A stretch of DNA of 64,000 nucleotides from Singulisphaera sp. GP187 (GCF_900129635.1 NZ_FSRB01000001.1:2519501-2583500); one strand, 5' to 3'; positions 18,430-26,810 are shown, counted from the stretch's first letter. Program-made: numbers and translations. Notes: generated by a model from the letters alone, not told the origin.

Positions 18430-18475
18430 TCGTGAACCTGGATGACGGAAGGAAGGAATCGAAGCCTGTCCGCAC

Positions 18476-20671
18476 TCAGTTCAAGGAATGCAACGCTTCG
18501 AGCGAACCAGACTCACTCGAAGGCGGCTTCAGCTTGCCCTCACCACTGGCTCGACTCAAGAGGGCGATCAAGTAGACCGAGGCAATACCACCCGCAACGA
18601 CAATCCCGTAGTGGAAGAGCCCTTGCTTGGGGTCGCGGTAGAACCAGTTCGCGACTCGCTGCGTGGAAGGATCGCTGATCCAGGAACCGAGCAGGACCGC
18701 CATTCCATTGTTGAGCATATGAAACACAATTCCAGGAACAATGCTCCCACTGCGAACCGCGAGCAGACCGAGGACAAGCCCCAGCAGCGTCGCGTTGAAG
18801 AGCTGCTGGAAGAGGCTGAGCAGAACGTGAAGAAATCCGAATAACAAGGCCTGAAGCAAGATCGCCGAACGGGCGCTGTACCTGGACTCGAGTCCAGTCA
18901 GAATGTACCCACGAAAGGCGAACTCCTCGCAGATCGCCGGGATCACCGCAAAGAGCAAGAGCGCCACTCCCAGGCTCGGCACATTGGTCATCATCTGATC
19001 GAGGGCCGCCTTGATCAAGGGTGAGACCGGGAACAGTTGCTCGACTCGCGGTCGCAGCTCATTGACCAATGGGTTGAGCGAGAACGCGAGGCCGATCGCC
19101 AGCAGGAGATAACGCGTCTTGGGCCAAAAGAGGCGGAGCGTCCGGCGCGGTGAGGACGTCAGCACAAATGCCATCGCCAGCGGAGGTGTCAGGATGAACG
19201 CCACCTGACCGGCCGCCATGATTGTCGTCGAGCTGCCCAGTCCTCGCGCCGTGAGATACTGAATCAGGAACCAGGCCGAGGTCAACATGAGGACGAAGCA
19301 GAGGAGTGCCTCGCCCCCGTTGGGGGTCGGCTCCTTGTCCCGGAGCAAGTGGCGAAGCCAACTCTTGAGCTCGAACCGCTCGGCCTCACGGAACAAGACA
19401 TCCTCACGCTGAAACTGGTCGATCGCCCAGCGGAGGGCAATGGCGCCATAGACGATCGTCGGAACCAGGACTGGCAAGAAATACCGCCAGGCGTTGGCAT
19501 AGTCGCCGAGGATCAATGCACGCAGGAGCAGGGAAACACCGGTCACCGGCACCAGGCTATAGAACAGGTTGAGTTCGATCCCGGGCGCGAGCGTCAGGAA
19601 GATCAAGGGGAGGCAGACCAGGTAGAGAGGCGTCATATAATACTGCCCCTCCTTCATGCTCTTGGCCAGGACCGCCAGCGACAGGCAGATCGCGCTGAAG
19701 AAGACGGACAGGGGGATCAGCAGCAGGAGCATCCAAAACGCGGCGGTGAACGTCGGCGGGGCAATTACGGACGAGAGCCGGCGATGGCCACCTCCCGCGA
19801 TCCCGCTCACCTGGTTGGCCAGTTGGATGCCCGTTAACCCCATGCTGACCAGGTTCAAGAGCGCGGTCATCATGCTCGCCAGAACGACCGTGAAAAACTT
19901 TCCCATCACGATCTCAGCGCGCGAGGCGGGGCTGATCAGGAGCGTCTCCATCGTGCCCCGTTCCTTCTCGCCGGCGCAGAGGTCGATCGCCGGATAGAAC
20001 GCCCCGGTCAGCGACATCATCACCAATAAGAAGGGGAAAAGGCGTGACCAGACGCTCCCTCCGACTTCCGACTCGCTCGCGATGTCGACCGACTTGACCG
20101 CGATCGGCTCGGTATAGCTCGCCGGCTTCTGGTCGCGCTCGAGCCGGGCCGACACGATCTTTTTCTTCCAGCGCGAGAGGACCTCCTTGACCCGCAAATT
20201 CGTGATCTGGCTCGGTTCGTCCGTGCTGTCGTAGAGGATCGGGGTTTCCACCGACTCCGAGCTCGCCGCCTCCTCGAGGCGCTTCATGAAATCAGGAGGG
20301 ATCACGACCACCGCTTCGGCCACGCGATTGCGGATCGCCTGCTCCCGAACCGACGCATCGAGCCAGGGGGGCTTGGCCGGTTCGGCCCGGACGCGAAGCT
20401 TGCTGGCCTCATCGGGCGAGTCGAAGAGGGAAACGTCGAACCCGTTCTTCTCGGCGTTCAGGAGGGGAACGACCGTCGGCAGGAACTCCGAGCCGATCAC
20501 GAGCGCCGTCCGCGGTTTCTGCTCGAAGGCCGCCGAGAACTGGACGACCCCAATCCCGAGCATCGGGTAAAGCAGGATCGGCAGAACGAAGATCATGAAC
20601 AGGGTGCGCCGGTCACGCACCTGGTCGCGGACCTCGCGGCGAAAGATCACGAACACAATCGACCAGCGCAT
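18476..20671 (-). CDS. ABC-2 (NatB-like) permease fused to a CPBP intramembrane protease
   Basis: A 731-residue fusion. Residues about 1-400 are an ABC-2 permease of NatB/YhaP style: an N-terminal helix after FRREVRDQVRDRRTLF, a large extracytoplasmic domain, and GEKERGTMETLLISPASR before the later helices. The C-terminal part is a CPBP (CAAX-protease-like) membrane protease with the catalytic EE(x3)R motif ICEEFAFRG at about 580-590, then FGFLHVLLS (about 613) and FHMLNNG (about 652), supplying the conserved Glu, Arg and His residues. The ATPase partner is the gene immediately upstream (66-base gap). Such fusions occur elsewhere; the exported substrate is unknown. Confidence 0.85.
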   Translation of the reverse strand: MRWSIVFVIFRREVRDQVRDRRTLFMIFVLPILLYPMLGIGVVQFSAAFEQKPRTALVIGSEFLPTVVPLLNAEKNGFDVSLFDSPDEASKLRVRAEPAKPPWLDASVREQAIRNRVAEAVVVIPPDFMKRLEEAASSESVETPILYDSTDEPSQITNLRVKEVLSRWKKKIVSARLERDQKPASYTEPIAVKSVDIASESEVGGSVWSRLFPFLLVMMSLTGAFYPAIDLCAGEKERGTMETLLISPASRAEIVMGKFFTVVLASMMTALLNLVSMGLTGIQLANQVSGIAGGGHRRLSSVIAPPTFTAAFWMLLLLIPLSVFFSAICLSLAVLAKSMKEGQYYMTPLYLVCLPLIFLTLAPGIELNLFYSLVPVTGVSLLLRALILGDYANAWRYFLPVLVPTIVYGAIALRWAIDQFQREDVLFREAERFELKSWLRHLLRDKEPTPNGGEALLCFVLMLTSAWFLIQYLTARGLGSSTTIMAAGQVAFILTPPLAMAFVLTSSPRRTLRLFWPKTRYLLLAIGLAFSLNPLVNELRPRVEQLFPVSPLIKAALDQMMTNVPSLGVALLLFAVIPAICEEFAFRGYILTGLESRYSARSAILLQALLFGFLHVLLSLFQQLFNATLLGLVLGLLAVRSGSIVPGIVFHMLNNGMAVLLGSWISDPSTQRVANWFYRDPKQGLFHYGIVVAGGIASVYLIALLSRASGEGKLKPPSSESGSLEALHSLN

Positions 20672-20737
20672 GGGGCTTAAATCTCGTTGAGAACCGGATT
20701 GCGACGGTCGACGCCCACTCGGGCTCCCGCGTCGAAT

Positions 20738-21538
20738 TCACTCATCCCAGGACGTCGATGTGTTCACGATCGGTTCGTGCTCGGCACTCTTGGCATTCTC
20801 AACGAGGAAGAAGAAAAGTTCCTCGAGGTCCGGCTGCCCGTACCGGGTGAGCAGCTCGTGCGGCTCGCCTTCGGCTTGCACCCTGCCTTTGTGGATAATC
20901 GCCACTCGTGAACAAAGCTTTTCGACCTCGTGCATCGAATGCGTCGAGAAGACGATCGTCTTGCCCTGGTCGCGCAGTTCCGCAATCTTTTGGAGGACGG
21001 CACGGGCCACCAGGACGTCGAGACCCGAGGTTGGCTCATCGAAGATCAGGACCGGCGGATCATGGACAATCGTCCGCGCAATCGAGACCTTCTGCCGCAT
21101 CCCGGTCGACATCTTCGACCCCAGAATGTCGCGAAAGTCGTTCATCTGGAGCCAGTCGAAGATCGTCTCCATGCGGTCGCGGAGCCGAGCGGAAGTCAAG
21201 CCGTAGAGCCTGCCGAAGTATTCGACCAGTTCCCATGCCGACATCCGGTCGTAGATCCCGGTGCTCGCCGACATGTACCCGATATTCTGCCGGACCGCCT
21301 CGGGGTTGGCCGTCACGTCGTAACCGGCCACCACCGCGCTCCCGCCCGTCGGCTTGAGCACGGTGCTCAGGATCCGCAGCGTGGTCGTCTTGCCGGCACC
21401 ATTGGGGCCGAGCAAGCCGAAGATGGCTCCGGGATGGCACTCGAAGCTCACGCCGCCAACGGCCGAAACCCAGCCTCGCTGATAGTCGAGGAAGGATTTC
21501 GAGAGATTCTCGACCTTGATCACGCGAACACTCGACAA
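20738..21538 (-). CDS. ABC transporter ATPase (NatA-like)
   Basis: A 266-residue ATP-binding subunit for the NatB-CPBP permease downstream. Intact motifs are Walker [10 protein letters not shown], the signature MSTGMRQKV, Walker [13 protein letters not shown] and the H-loop FSTHSMHE. The STGM signature is usual for NatA/CcmA-type importer-like ATPases with ABC-2 permeases. The frame starts at a TTG (21538); an in-frame GTG at 21523 is another possible start, and neither has a strong Shine-Dalgarno. It lies 146 bases after mqnC, co-directional. Confidence 0.9.
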   Translation of the reverse strand: MSSVRVIKVENLSKSFLDYQRGWVSAVGGVSFECHPGAIFGLLGPNGAGKTTTLRILSTVLKPTGGSAVVAGYDVTANPEAVRQNIGYMSASTGIYDRMSAWELVEYFGRLYGLTSARLRDRMETIFDWLQMNDFRDILGSKMSTGMRQKVSIARTIVHDPPVLIFDEPTSGLDVLVARAVLQKIAELRDQGKTIVFSTHSMHEVEKLCSRVAIIHKGRVQAEGEPHELLTRYGQPDLEELFFFLVENAKSAEHEPIVNTSTSWDE

Positions 21539-21684
21539 ATGAAGAGGCGATGGCGAATGACTCTCGCCCAGAACGAACGGAGAGGGAACGGCCCGATCCC
21601 GCGTTGCCGGATTCCATCATCAACCGCCAGCGACGAGCACGCAAGCCCCCGGCTCGAACTCCCGCTCCGTTCTTCCACGGTCGC

Positions 21685-22794
21685 TCAAAGAACGGTCAGG
21701 AGCGCCGGCTCCGCCCGCTCTTCGGTATCGATATATTCGTAGAACACGTTCCGTTGCCGGGGGACGTAGCCCGACTCGCGAATCGCACGCTTGATTTCGT
21801 CGAGGGAGAGATAATAGACCGTCCCCGCCGAGGCGACGACGTTCTCCTCGATCATCAAGCTGCCCATATCGTTGGCGCCGAAGTAGAGGGCGAGCTGGCC
21901 GATTTTCGGCCCTTGGGTCACCCACGACGACTGAATGTTGGGGACGTTGTCGAGGTAGAGCCGCGAGACGGCCTGGGTCCGCAAGTACTCGAACGCCCCT
22001 GAGGCGGGAACGTCGGCCATGTCGGTATGCTCGGGCTGGAACGTCCACGAGATGAACGCCGTGAGCCCGCCGGTCTCATCCTGCAACTGGCGGACGCGTT
22101 CGAGATGCTCGATCCGTTCCTCGAGGGTCTCGATATGCCCGAACATCATCGTGGCCGTCGAGCGGCCGCCGAGCTCATGCCAGACCCGATGCACGTTGAG
22201 CCAGTCGTCAGTCATGACCTTGCCTCGGGTCATCGCCTTGCGGACCCGATCGACGAGGATCTCGCCGCCTCCCCCCGGAAGACTCCCCAGACCGGCCTTT
22301 TTGAGCCGTTCGAGCACCGTCCGCAGCGGGAGTTTCGCCACCTTGGTGAAGTGATGGATCTCGGGTGGGCTGAACCCGTGGATGTTGACCTGCGGGAAGT
22401 TGGCTTTGATCTCGGCGAGGAGGTCTTCGTACCACTCGATGCTGAGATGCGGGTGGAGCCCCCCTTGCATCAAGATCTGATCGCCCCCGAGCGCGACGGT
22501 CTCACGGATCTTCTCGAGCAAGACGGGCCGATCGAGCACGTACGCTTCGGTATCGCCAACCTTACGGTAGAACGCACAGAAGTCGCAAACCGCCGTACAA
22601 ACGTTGGTGTAATTGATATTTCGATCGATGTTGTACGTACGGAACGGCTCGGGATGGAGCCTCTTGCAGACAGCGTCGGCGGCGCGGCCCAGGGCGAGTA
22701 GGTCGGCCGAGCGGAGCAGCGTGACGCCATCTTCGAACGTCAGGCGGCCTCCCTCAACCACGTGCTGCAAGATCGCTGGGACGGTGGAAGACAA
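21685..22794 (-). CDS. mqnC: Cyclic dehypoxanthinyl futalosine synthase (radical SAM)
   Basis: Radical SAM enzyme that cyclises dehypoxanthine futalosine in the futalosine route to menaquinone. The 369-residue protein carries the [4Fe-4S] motif CTAVCDFCAFYR (CxxxCxxC), GGDQILMQGGLHPHLSIEWYE and ATMMFGHIETLEERIEHL. The start is a TTG at 22794: a GAGGAG Shine-Dalgarno at 22801-22806 lies six bases before it, whereas a GTG at 22761 has none. This start overlaps the mqnA stop by 41 bases, implying translational coupling. ATPase and permease genes follow on the same strand. Confidence 0.93.
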   Translation of the reverse strand: MSSTVPAILQHVVEGGRLTFEDGVTLLRSADLLALGRAADAVCKRLHPEPFRTYNIDRNINYTNVCTAVCDFCAFYRKVGDTEAYVLDRPVLLEKIRETVALGGDQILMQGGLHPHLSIEWYEDLLAEIKANFPQVNIHGFSPPEIHHFTKVAKLPLRTVLERLKKAGLGSLPGGGGEILVDRVRKAMTRGKVMTDDWLNVHRVWHELGGRSTATMMFGHIETLEERIEHLERVRQLQDETGGLTAFISWTFQPEHTDMADVPASGAFEYLRTQAVSRLYLDNVPNIQSSWVTQGPKIGQLALYFGANDMGSLMIEENVVASAGTVYYLSLDEIKRAIRESGYVPRQRNVFYEYIDTEERAEPALLTVL

Positions 22795-23587
22795 GATCAG
22801 CTCCTCGGGGAATCAGGCCCAACTGCGCCGCCATCTGGGCGAATCGACGGAGCCCGGCAAGCTCCGGCTCACCCAGGTCATAGGAGAGCACGCGGGTGAG
22901 GTAATCGTAACAGGTTGCGAAGTCGAGGCCGAGCCTCGGGCCATGTTCAGACGCCAGTTCACTTGCGTGCGCCAGACCTGCCGTCCGACACCGCGCGAGG
23001 ATTTCCGGCAAGTCGCCCAGGTCGACACCTGCCCGAGCGACCCAAAGCGCGAACACAAACGGCAGACCGGTCATCGTGTTCCAGGCCTCGGCCAGGTCGA
23101 CGACCGCATGAAAGGGGGCATCCGGGACGGTCATCGCCCGGTCGCCGATCACGAGCACGGCATCGGCGGTACTCTCCAGCACCGGCACGCCCATCGGCAG
23201 AGACTCGATGCGGCCGGGCCGAACCCCGTGCGCGGCATCGAGCCAGACTCGGGTCAAAGCCTGGCTCGTGCGCGAGCCGGCATCGAGTGCAAGCCGCTCG
23301 ATTTGGCCAAACGGAACCCGGCTAAAGAGCTTGACGCTTCGAACCGGCCCCCGCGCGGCGATCGCGAACCCGGGGACCACCTCGTAACCCAGTCCGGCGC
23401 CCGCGCCTCGGAAGTATTCGACCGACGGAATCAAGGCGAGATCCAGCTCCCCCAGCCGCAGACGTTCCGCCAGACGGCTCGGCAGGTCCAACTCGACCTG
23501 AACCTTGGGCGACGCTTCATCCAACCGATAGTAGAGAGGCTTCGCGTTGAGATAGCTCACCACCCCGACGCGCACCGGAGCTGACAT
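22754..23587 (-). CDS. mqnA: Chorismate dehydratase
   Basis: First committed enzyme of futalosine-dependent menaquinone synthesis, dehydrating chorismate to 3-[(1-carboxyvinyl)oxy]benzoate. The 277-residue protein begins VRVGVVSYLNAKPLYY, the family hallmark, with DLALIPSVEYFRG and LDAGSRTSQAL further on, and a periplasmic-binding-protein-like fold is expected. ATG 23587 has AGGAGGGGAG close upstream. It leads a minus-strand cluster: mqnA, mqnC (overlapping), ABC ATPase, permease-protease and amidohydrolase. Other futalosine genes (mqnB/D/E) are not in the window. Confidence 0.93.
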   Translation of the reverse strand: MSAPVRVGVVSYLNAKPLYYRLDEASPKVQVELDLPSRLAERLRLGELDLALIPSVEYFRGAGAGLGYEVVPGFAIAARGPVRSVKLFSRVPFGQIERLALDAGSRTSQALTRVWLDAAHGVRPGRIESLPMGVPVLESTADAVLVIGDRAMTVPDAPFHAVVDLAEAWNTMTGLPFVFALWVARAGVDLGDLPEILARCRTAGLAHASELASEHGPRLGLDFATCYDYLTRVLSYDLGEPELAGLRRFAQMAAQLGLIPRGADLVFHRPSDLAARG

Positions 23588-24045
23588 TGCACTCCCCTCC
23601 TACCCACCAGAACCGCAGTTCCCTCGCGGCCCTTAACATCCCTCGGTCGGATTTTCAGAAGCTATTGAAATTATAGACAGAGGCAAGCCCATCGCAACCC
23701 CGATTGTCGGGTCGACCGAGTCGGCAAGGAGCGGAGCCTCGATTCAAAAATCCGTTCGCGAGAATGTCCTGTTTCGATCTTGGGAGGCGGGGAAGTTTCA
23801 ACCGCGACGAGAGTGCCGCTTTTCGGCCCACTCGACCAAGCTCAGCCGAAGAGAATTTCATTCGCTGGAATCGGAACTCAAACCGAAAATTGGTGGTCGA
23901 TCTGGAAAAGGAAGGATGGAAACCGACCCTGCGCCAGGTGTCTCCTGACAAAGGACCTGCGCAGAAATAACCGCAAAGCTTCGCCGAACCCGTTTCCCCC
24001 TGCTTCGGCGCGATCGTCCGTGGCGTCATCATTGGTCCAACAATT
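23588..24045. other. Gene-free stretch upstream of mqnA
   Basis: About 460 bases without a supportable gene. Frames crossing it are Arg/Ser-rich with no motif. The base composition is a little more AT-rich than the flanks, consistent with a promoter region for the mqn cluster and an old insertion site, but no specific element could be assigned. Confidence 0.5.
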
Positions 24046-24128
24046 CCCATAGGGTGGGCACGACCCACCATCCTAACATCCAATTTTGGCAAGGAGATCG
24101 GGATGGTGGGCCGTGCCCACCCTATGGG
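24046..24128. repeat. Dispersed palindromic repeat, copy B
   Basis: A 28-base arm at 24046-24073 (CCCATAGGGTGGGCACGACC at its start) pairs with 24101-24128 with a single mismatch, across a 27-base loop. Core and loop are shared with the copies at 8785 and 57901; the loop, read on the minus strand, contains CCATCCCGATCTCCTTGCC, which copy C also has on the plus strand with T for the next-to-last C. It ends exactly where the inverted-repeat element at 24129 begins. Confidence 0.85.
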
Positions 24129-24182
24129 TCGATCCACTCTAAATTTGTGGGTGGCGCATGCTTGCTATTTCTACAGCATCAC

Positions 24183-25022
24183 TTAACTGGGCACTTCCGG
24201 ATGGTTCTCCAGCCACGTCTTTCGGTGCGATTGATGGGCCGCCTTGTTCCGCTCCACATGGTACTTGATCAGTTCCGCCGCCTCTTCCTCGTTCAGCGTA
24301 GGCCGCGGCAGACTCGCCTCGAGCATCAGGATCGCCATGTCCAAGGTCAACGTCGGCTCCGACTCTCGCTGCTCCTGGCGAGTCAACGTCACGTACAAGT
24401 GCGCCAACGCCACCAGGCTCATGTGGTGATGCCAACTCGTCCACGCCCGCGCCTCGTAGTCCGCCATCCCCAGATGGGTCTTGGCATCCTGAAACGTTTC
24501 TTCCACCCGCCACCGGCAGCCAGCCACCTCCGCCAGCGCCTCCAGTCGGGTCTCTTCCGAGGCGTTGGAGACCCAGTAACGCGTCGTCGGCTTTGGCCCC
24601 AGCGATTGCTGGATCATCGCCCAGATCGGCGGCCCCGCTTTGCGATCGCGAACCGCCCAAACGCGAATCCGCGCGAACTTGAACGCCAGCGGTCCCTTGC
24701 TTCCTTCGCGCAACGTGAGGATCTTCCAGGCCTCCGGCGGCAGGCTTTTCGCCAGGTCATCCAATCGCTGAATGAATTCATGTTCAATCGACTTAGAGGG
24801 ACGGCGGCCAGCCGCACCAGGCCCCTGACATCGCTCCGGGGCCTCAATCCACACGCGAGTGAAGCCCGGCACCTCCACGACGTAGCGTTGCTTTCGTCCC
24901 TCCAACGCCTCCAGAAAGGCTTGGTTGCGGCCATAGAGGTCGTCGGCCGTGATCCAGTTCAACGGCACCGTGCAGCGTGCGATCAGTGTCGCGGCCAACT
25001 GAGGTTTGGTCGCGAATTTCAC
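24183..25022 (-). CDS. IS701-family transposase, C-terminal part (frame-split)
   Basis: The second 279-residue frame, nominally from a GTG at 25022 that overlaps the preceding stop as GTGA, though homologous sequence continues upstream in the same frame to about 25100. It provides the second catalytic Asp in LNWITADDLYGRN (about residue 27) and the Glu in CRWRVEETFQDAKTHLGM (about 169). Together the two frames give a full-length DDE transposase, so either a -1 frameshift is used in translation or a single-base indel has inactivated the copy. Confidence 0.8.
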   Translation of the reverse strand: MKFATKPQLAATLIARCTVPLNWITADDLYGRNQAFLEALEGRKQRYVVEVPGFTRVWIEAPERCQGPGAAGRRPSKSIEHEFIQRLDDLAKSLPPEAWKILTLREGSKGPLAFKFARIRVWAVRDRKAGPPIWAMIQQSLGPKPTTRYWVSNASEETRLEALAEVAGCRWRVEETFQDAKTHLGMADYEARAWTSWHHHMSLVALAHLYVTLTRQEQRESEPTLTLDMAILMLEASLPRPTLNEEEAAELIKYHVERNKAAHQSHRKTWLENHPEVPS

Positions 25023-25681
25023 CGTGGTTGGGATGCGGGCCTTACTGCGCCGTGCTTGAAGTTGTTGCTCCCTCGCCAGCCGCTGTTCGGGGTCAGCTTC
25101 GGGGGAGGTTGCGGCCGGTTGGGCTTCGACTTGGGGGCCCGCTTCGGTTGAGGCCGCTCCACCTCAAACCATTCCTGGGGCAGGTACAGTTGGTGGTCCA
25201 GCAAGGCCGATCCGGCCGGGGTCACGCCGACCAGAAAGACCCCCACCTGGCAGTTCTCGACTTTGCCCATCCGGCCGCAGTGCTGGCGAGCGACACCCAC
25301 ACTGTGTTCACCGTGTTTGACGAAGCCGGATTCATCAATCACGCCCACGCTGCCCACCGACCATTGGGACGTCGAGGGCACCAACCGCTCGACGAAGACG
25401 GCTTGGATCTCGCGTTGCACCTCAGACTGCGACCAAGGGGAGTCAGTAAGGAAACCTTGCATGGCAAGGACCTTGGCTTGGGACTTGGGCTCTCCAGCCA
25501 GGTGGGCCCCATCGAGCGCCATTCGCTCGACACTCTTGCGTCCTCGATTCTGGATGAGCCCGCAAATGTAGATCCGAGAGTGGTTACGAGGCTCCGCACG
25601 GCCAAAGAGTGGTGCGAATCGCCCATGGAGGTGAACTAAGTTTCGAGCCGCGGCGCGCAGTTCTTCCGTGGTCATGACCAT
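25019..25681 (-). CDS. IS701-family transposase, N-terminal part (frame-split)
   Basis: The first 220-residue frame of the transposase. It has the family opening region and the first catalytic Asp in VGVIDESGFVKHG (about residue 114), followed by SVGVARQHCGRMGKVENCQV, highly typical of IS701 proteins. Homology fades after LYLPQEWFE; the tail beyond it is Pro/Lys-rich and looks like an out-of-frame read. The correct continuation (DPEQRLAREQQLQARRSK and ARIPTTVKFATKP) is in the -1 frame from roughly 25168 onward, so the frames should join between about 25065 and 25165. Confidence 0.8.
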   Translation of the reverse strand: MVMTTEELRAAARNLVHLHGRFAPLFGRAEPRNHSRIYICGLIQNRGRKSVERMALDGAHLAGEPKSQAKVLAMQGFLTDSPWSQSEVQREIQAVFVERLVPSTSQWSVGSVGVIDESGFVKHGEHSVGVARQHCGRMGKVENCQVGVFLVGVTPAGSALLDHQLYLPQEWFEVERPQPKRAPKSKPNRPQPPPKLTPNSGWRGSNNFKHGAVRPASQPR

Positions 25682-26143
25682 AACTCCGAAAAGCGGTCAG
25701 ATCCCACGAGCAGGCCCGTTCGTTACCTCACCCTCTATTATTGCGTCGACCAAACACAAAGGTGAAGATCGAAGTGATGCTGTAGAACTATTGACGTGCC
25801 GAGTACATTGTTTCAGCCAGGTCAACGAGTTGTGGCCGCCGTAAATACCCACGAATTTAGAGTGGATCGACCACTATGGGAAGAATCCGATCCTGACCGC
25901 CGATCAATTGCAAATCATTGATGATTTCATAACGGGTTCGGCAATGCTTTACAAATAACCTGTCAAAATTACTTCTACTGTCGCGGATAAGCGATAATTG
26001 AAGCAGGGCAATTGGCTTCGCCGAAAGGAATTTGGGGGCGTTAATCCCCGGCGGGATCTCCCCCTCGACCGTAGCGTGGGTCCCCGGCCCTTCAGAGCAA
26101 ACCCCACCCTGCCGTAGCGGGCCGGACCCGTTGCTCACTGGCG

Positions 26144-26362
26144 TTAGGCGTACAACAGCCGGCCTCGCGGCTCCGGCACCGAACGGCCGAGCTCGCGCGC
26201 TGTCTCAATCCACTCCTGGATGACGAGTTCGACGTTCGCCAGCGCCTCCCGATACGTCGCCCCATCGGCCGCGCAGCCCGGTAACTCCGGAACTTCGGCG
26301 ATGAATGCCTGGTCGCGCTGGCTCCAATACAGGATGATCTCGTAGCGGATATCACTGTCCAT
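26144..26362 (-). CDS. hicB: HicB-family antitoxin
   Basis: A 72-residue protein (73 if translated from the adjacent ATG at 26365) of the HicB antitoxin type: DIRYEIILYWSQRDQAFIAE then VPELPGCAADGATYREALAN, the family core of a partly degraded RNase-H-like fold, and a short charged tail. No separate DNA-binding domain is visible, so this is the short HicB form. It follows hicA on the minus strand, with the start overlapping the hicA end; toxin-first order is usual for hicAB. Antitoxin neutralises the HicA mRNA interferase. Confidence 0.82.
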   Translation of the reverse strand: MDSDIRYEIILYWSQRDQAFIAEVPELPGCAADGATYREALANVELVIQEWIETARELGRSVPEPRGRLLYA

Positions 26363-26684
26363 CATTGCCCTCCGGAGTTGGCCTGCCCCCATCATCGCCG
26401 GGTGAATTCCCATCGAAGGGCAATTCCACCTCCGGCTCGCCCGCCAAGCCATTGGAGACGATGACCCCACGGACTTGCTTGACCTGGTATGCCTTCGCCT
26501 GACTGCCACGGGGTTGGAGGTTGAGGATCTCCGCCACTCCGTCGCGGGTGAATGTGTGATGGTCGCCACGGACGCGCTCAGCGAAGCCCAAGTGGGCGAG
26601 CAAGGCGCGGAGGTCATCAAACCGGATGTTCGCGTCCGAGTTGCCGCGAAGAATACCATCCAAGGTTTTCGAGACTTTTCTCAC
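26352..26684 (-). CDS. hicA: HicA-family toxin, with extended tail
   Basis: A 110-residue protein containing the double-stranded-RNA-binding-like HicA core: RFDDLRALLAHLGFAERVRG followed by DHHTFTRDG, where the catalytic His lies in the GDHHTF motif (GSHH in many homologues), then QAKAYQVKQVRGVI. HicA toxins cut mRNA. The start is taken as GTG at 26684, with AGGGG about nine bases upstream; an ATG further up at 26759 would add non-conserved sequence. The roughly 28-residue Gly/Pro-rich C-terminal tail after VRGVI is longer than usual and overlaps the hicB start. Confidence 0.8.
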   Translation of the reverse strand: MRKVSKTLDGILRGNSDANIRFDDLRALLAHLGFAERVRGDHHTFTRDGVAEILNLQPRGSQAKAYQVKQVRGVIVSNGLAGEPEVELPFDGNSPGDDGGRPTPEGNDGQ

Positions 26685-26810
26685 CGAAGCACGCCCCTGG
26701 CCCTCGCTCCCGCGACACGCCTTACGAACCAGTTGAGCAGGCTCGACCAATGAGCACAATATCTGACCGACAAGGCAACACCCCGTCAGGCAGGGCCCTG
26801 TGGCGTTGAG

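Larger units (their letters stand above)
24169..25787 (-). mobile_element. IS701-type insertion sequence (1619 bp, 16-bp inverted ends, CTAT target duplication)
   Basis: The ends are a perfect 16-base inverted repeat: TTCTACAGCATCACTT at 24169-24184 and its complement at 25772-25787. Immediately outside, CTAT is present on both sides (24165-24168 and 25788-25791), a four-base target duplication as expected for IS701-family elements, which favour YTAR-like sites. The body encodes a DDE transposase on the minus strand in two overlapping frames. Intact ends and matched duplications indicate a fairly recent insertion. Confidence 0.88.
24129..25870. repeat. Inverted-repeat (MITE-like) element interrupted by the IS
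   Basis: The 24-base arm 24129-24152 (TCGATCCACTCTAAATTTGT then GGGT) is repeated inverted at 25847-25870 with 23 of 24 bases matching. Removing the 1619-base IS and one CTAT leaves a 119-base element with 24-base terminal inverted repeats and no coding capacity, which looks like a miniature inverted-repeat element or a hairpin repeat. The string GATCCACTCTAA occurs once more at 58110-58121. Confidence 0.7.

Noticed and set aside
23655..24137. A 160-residue minus-strand frame through the palindromic repeat
   Set aside because: The palindrome gives WARPTI/GRAHPM-type read-throughs in several places; these are repeat translations, not genes.
26144..26659. An upstream-extended HicB reading frame
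   Set aside because: The upstream part overlaps hicA in another frame and is low in motif content; the HicB core starts at MDSDIRYE.
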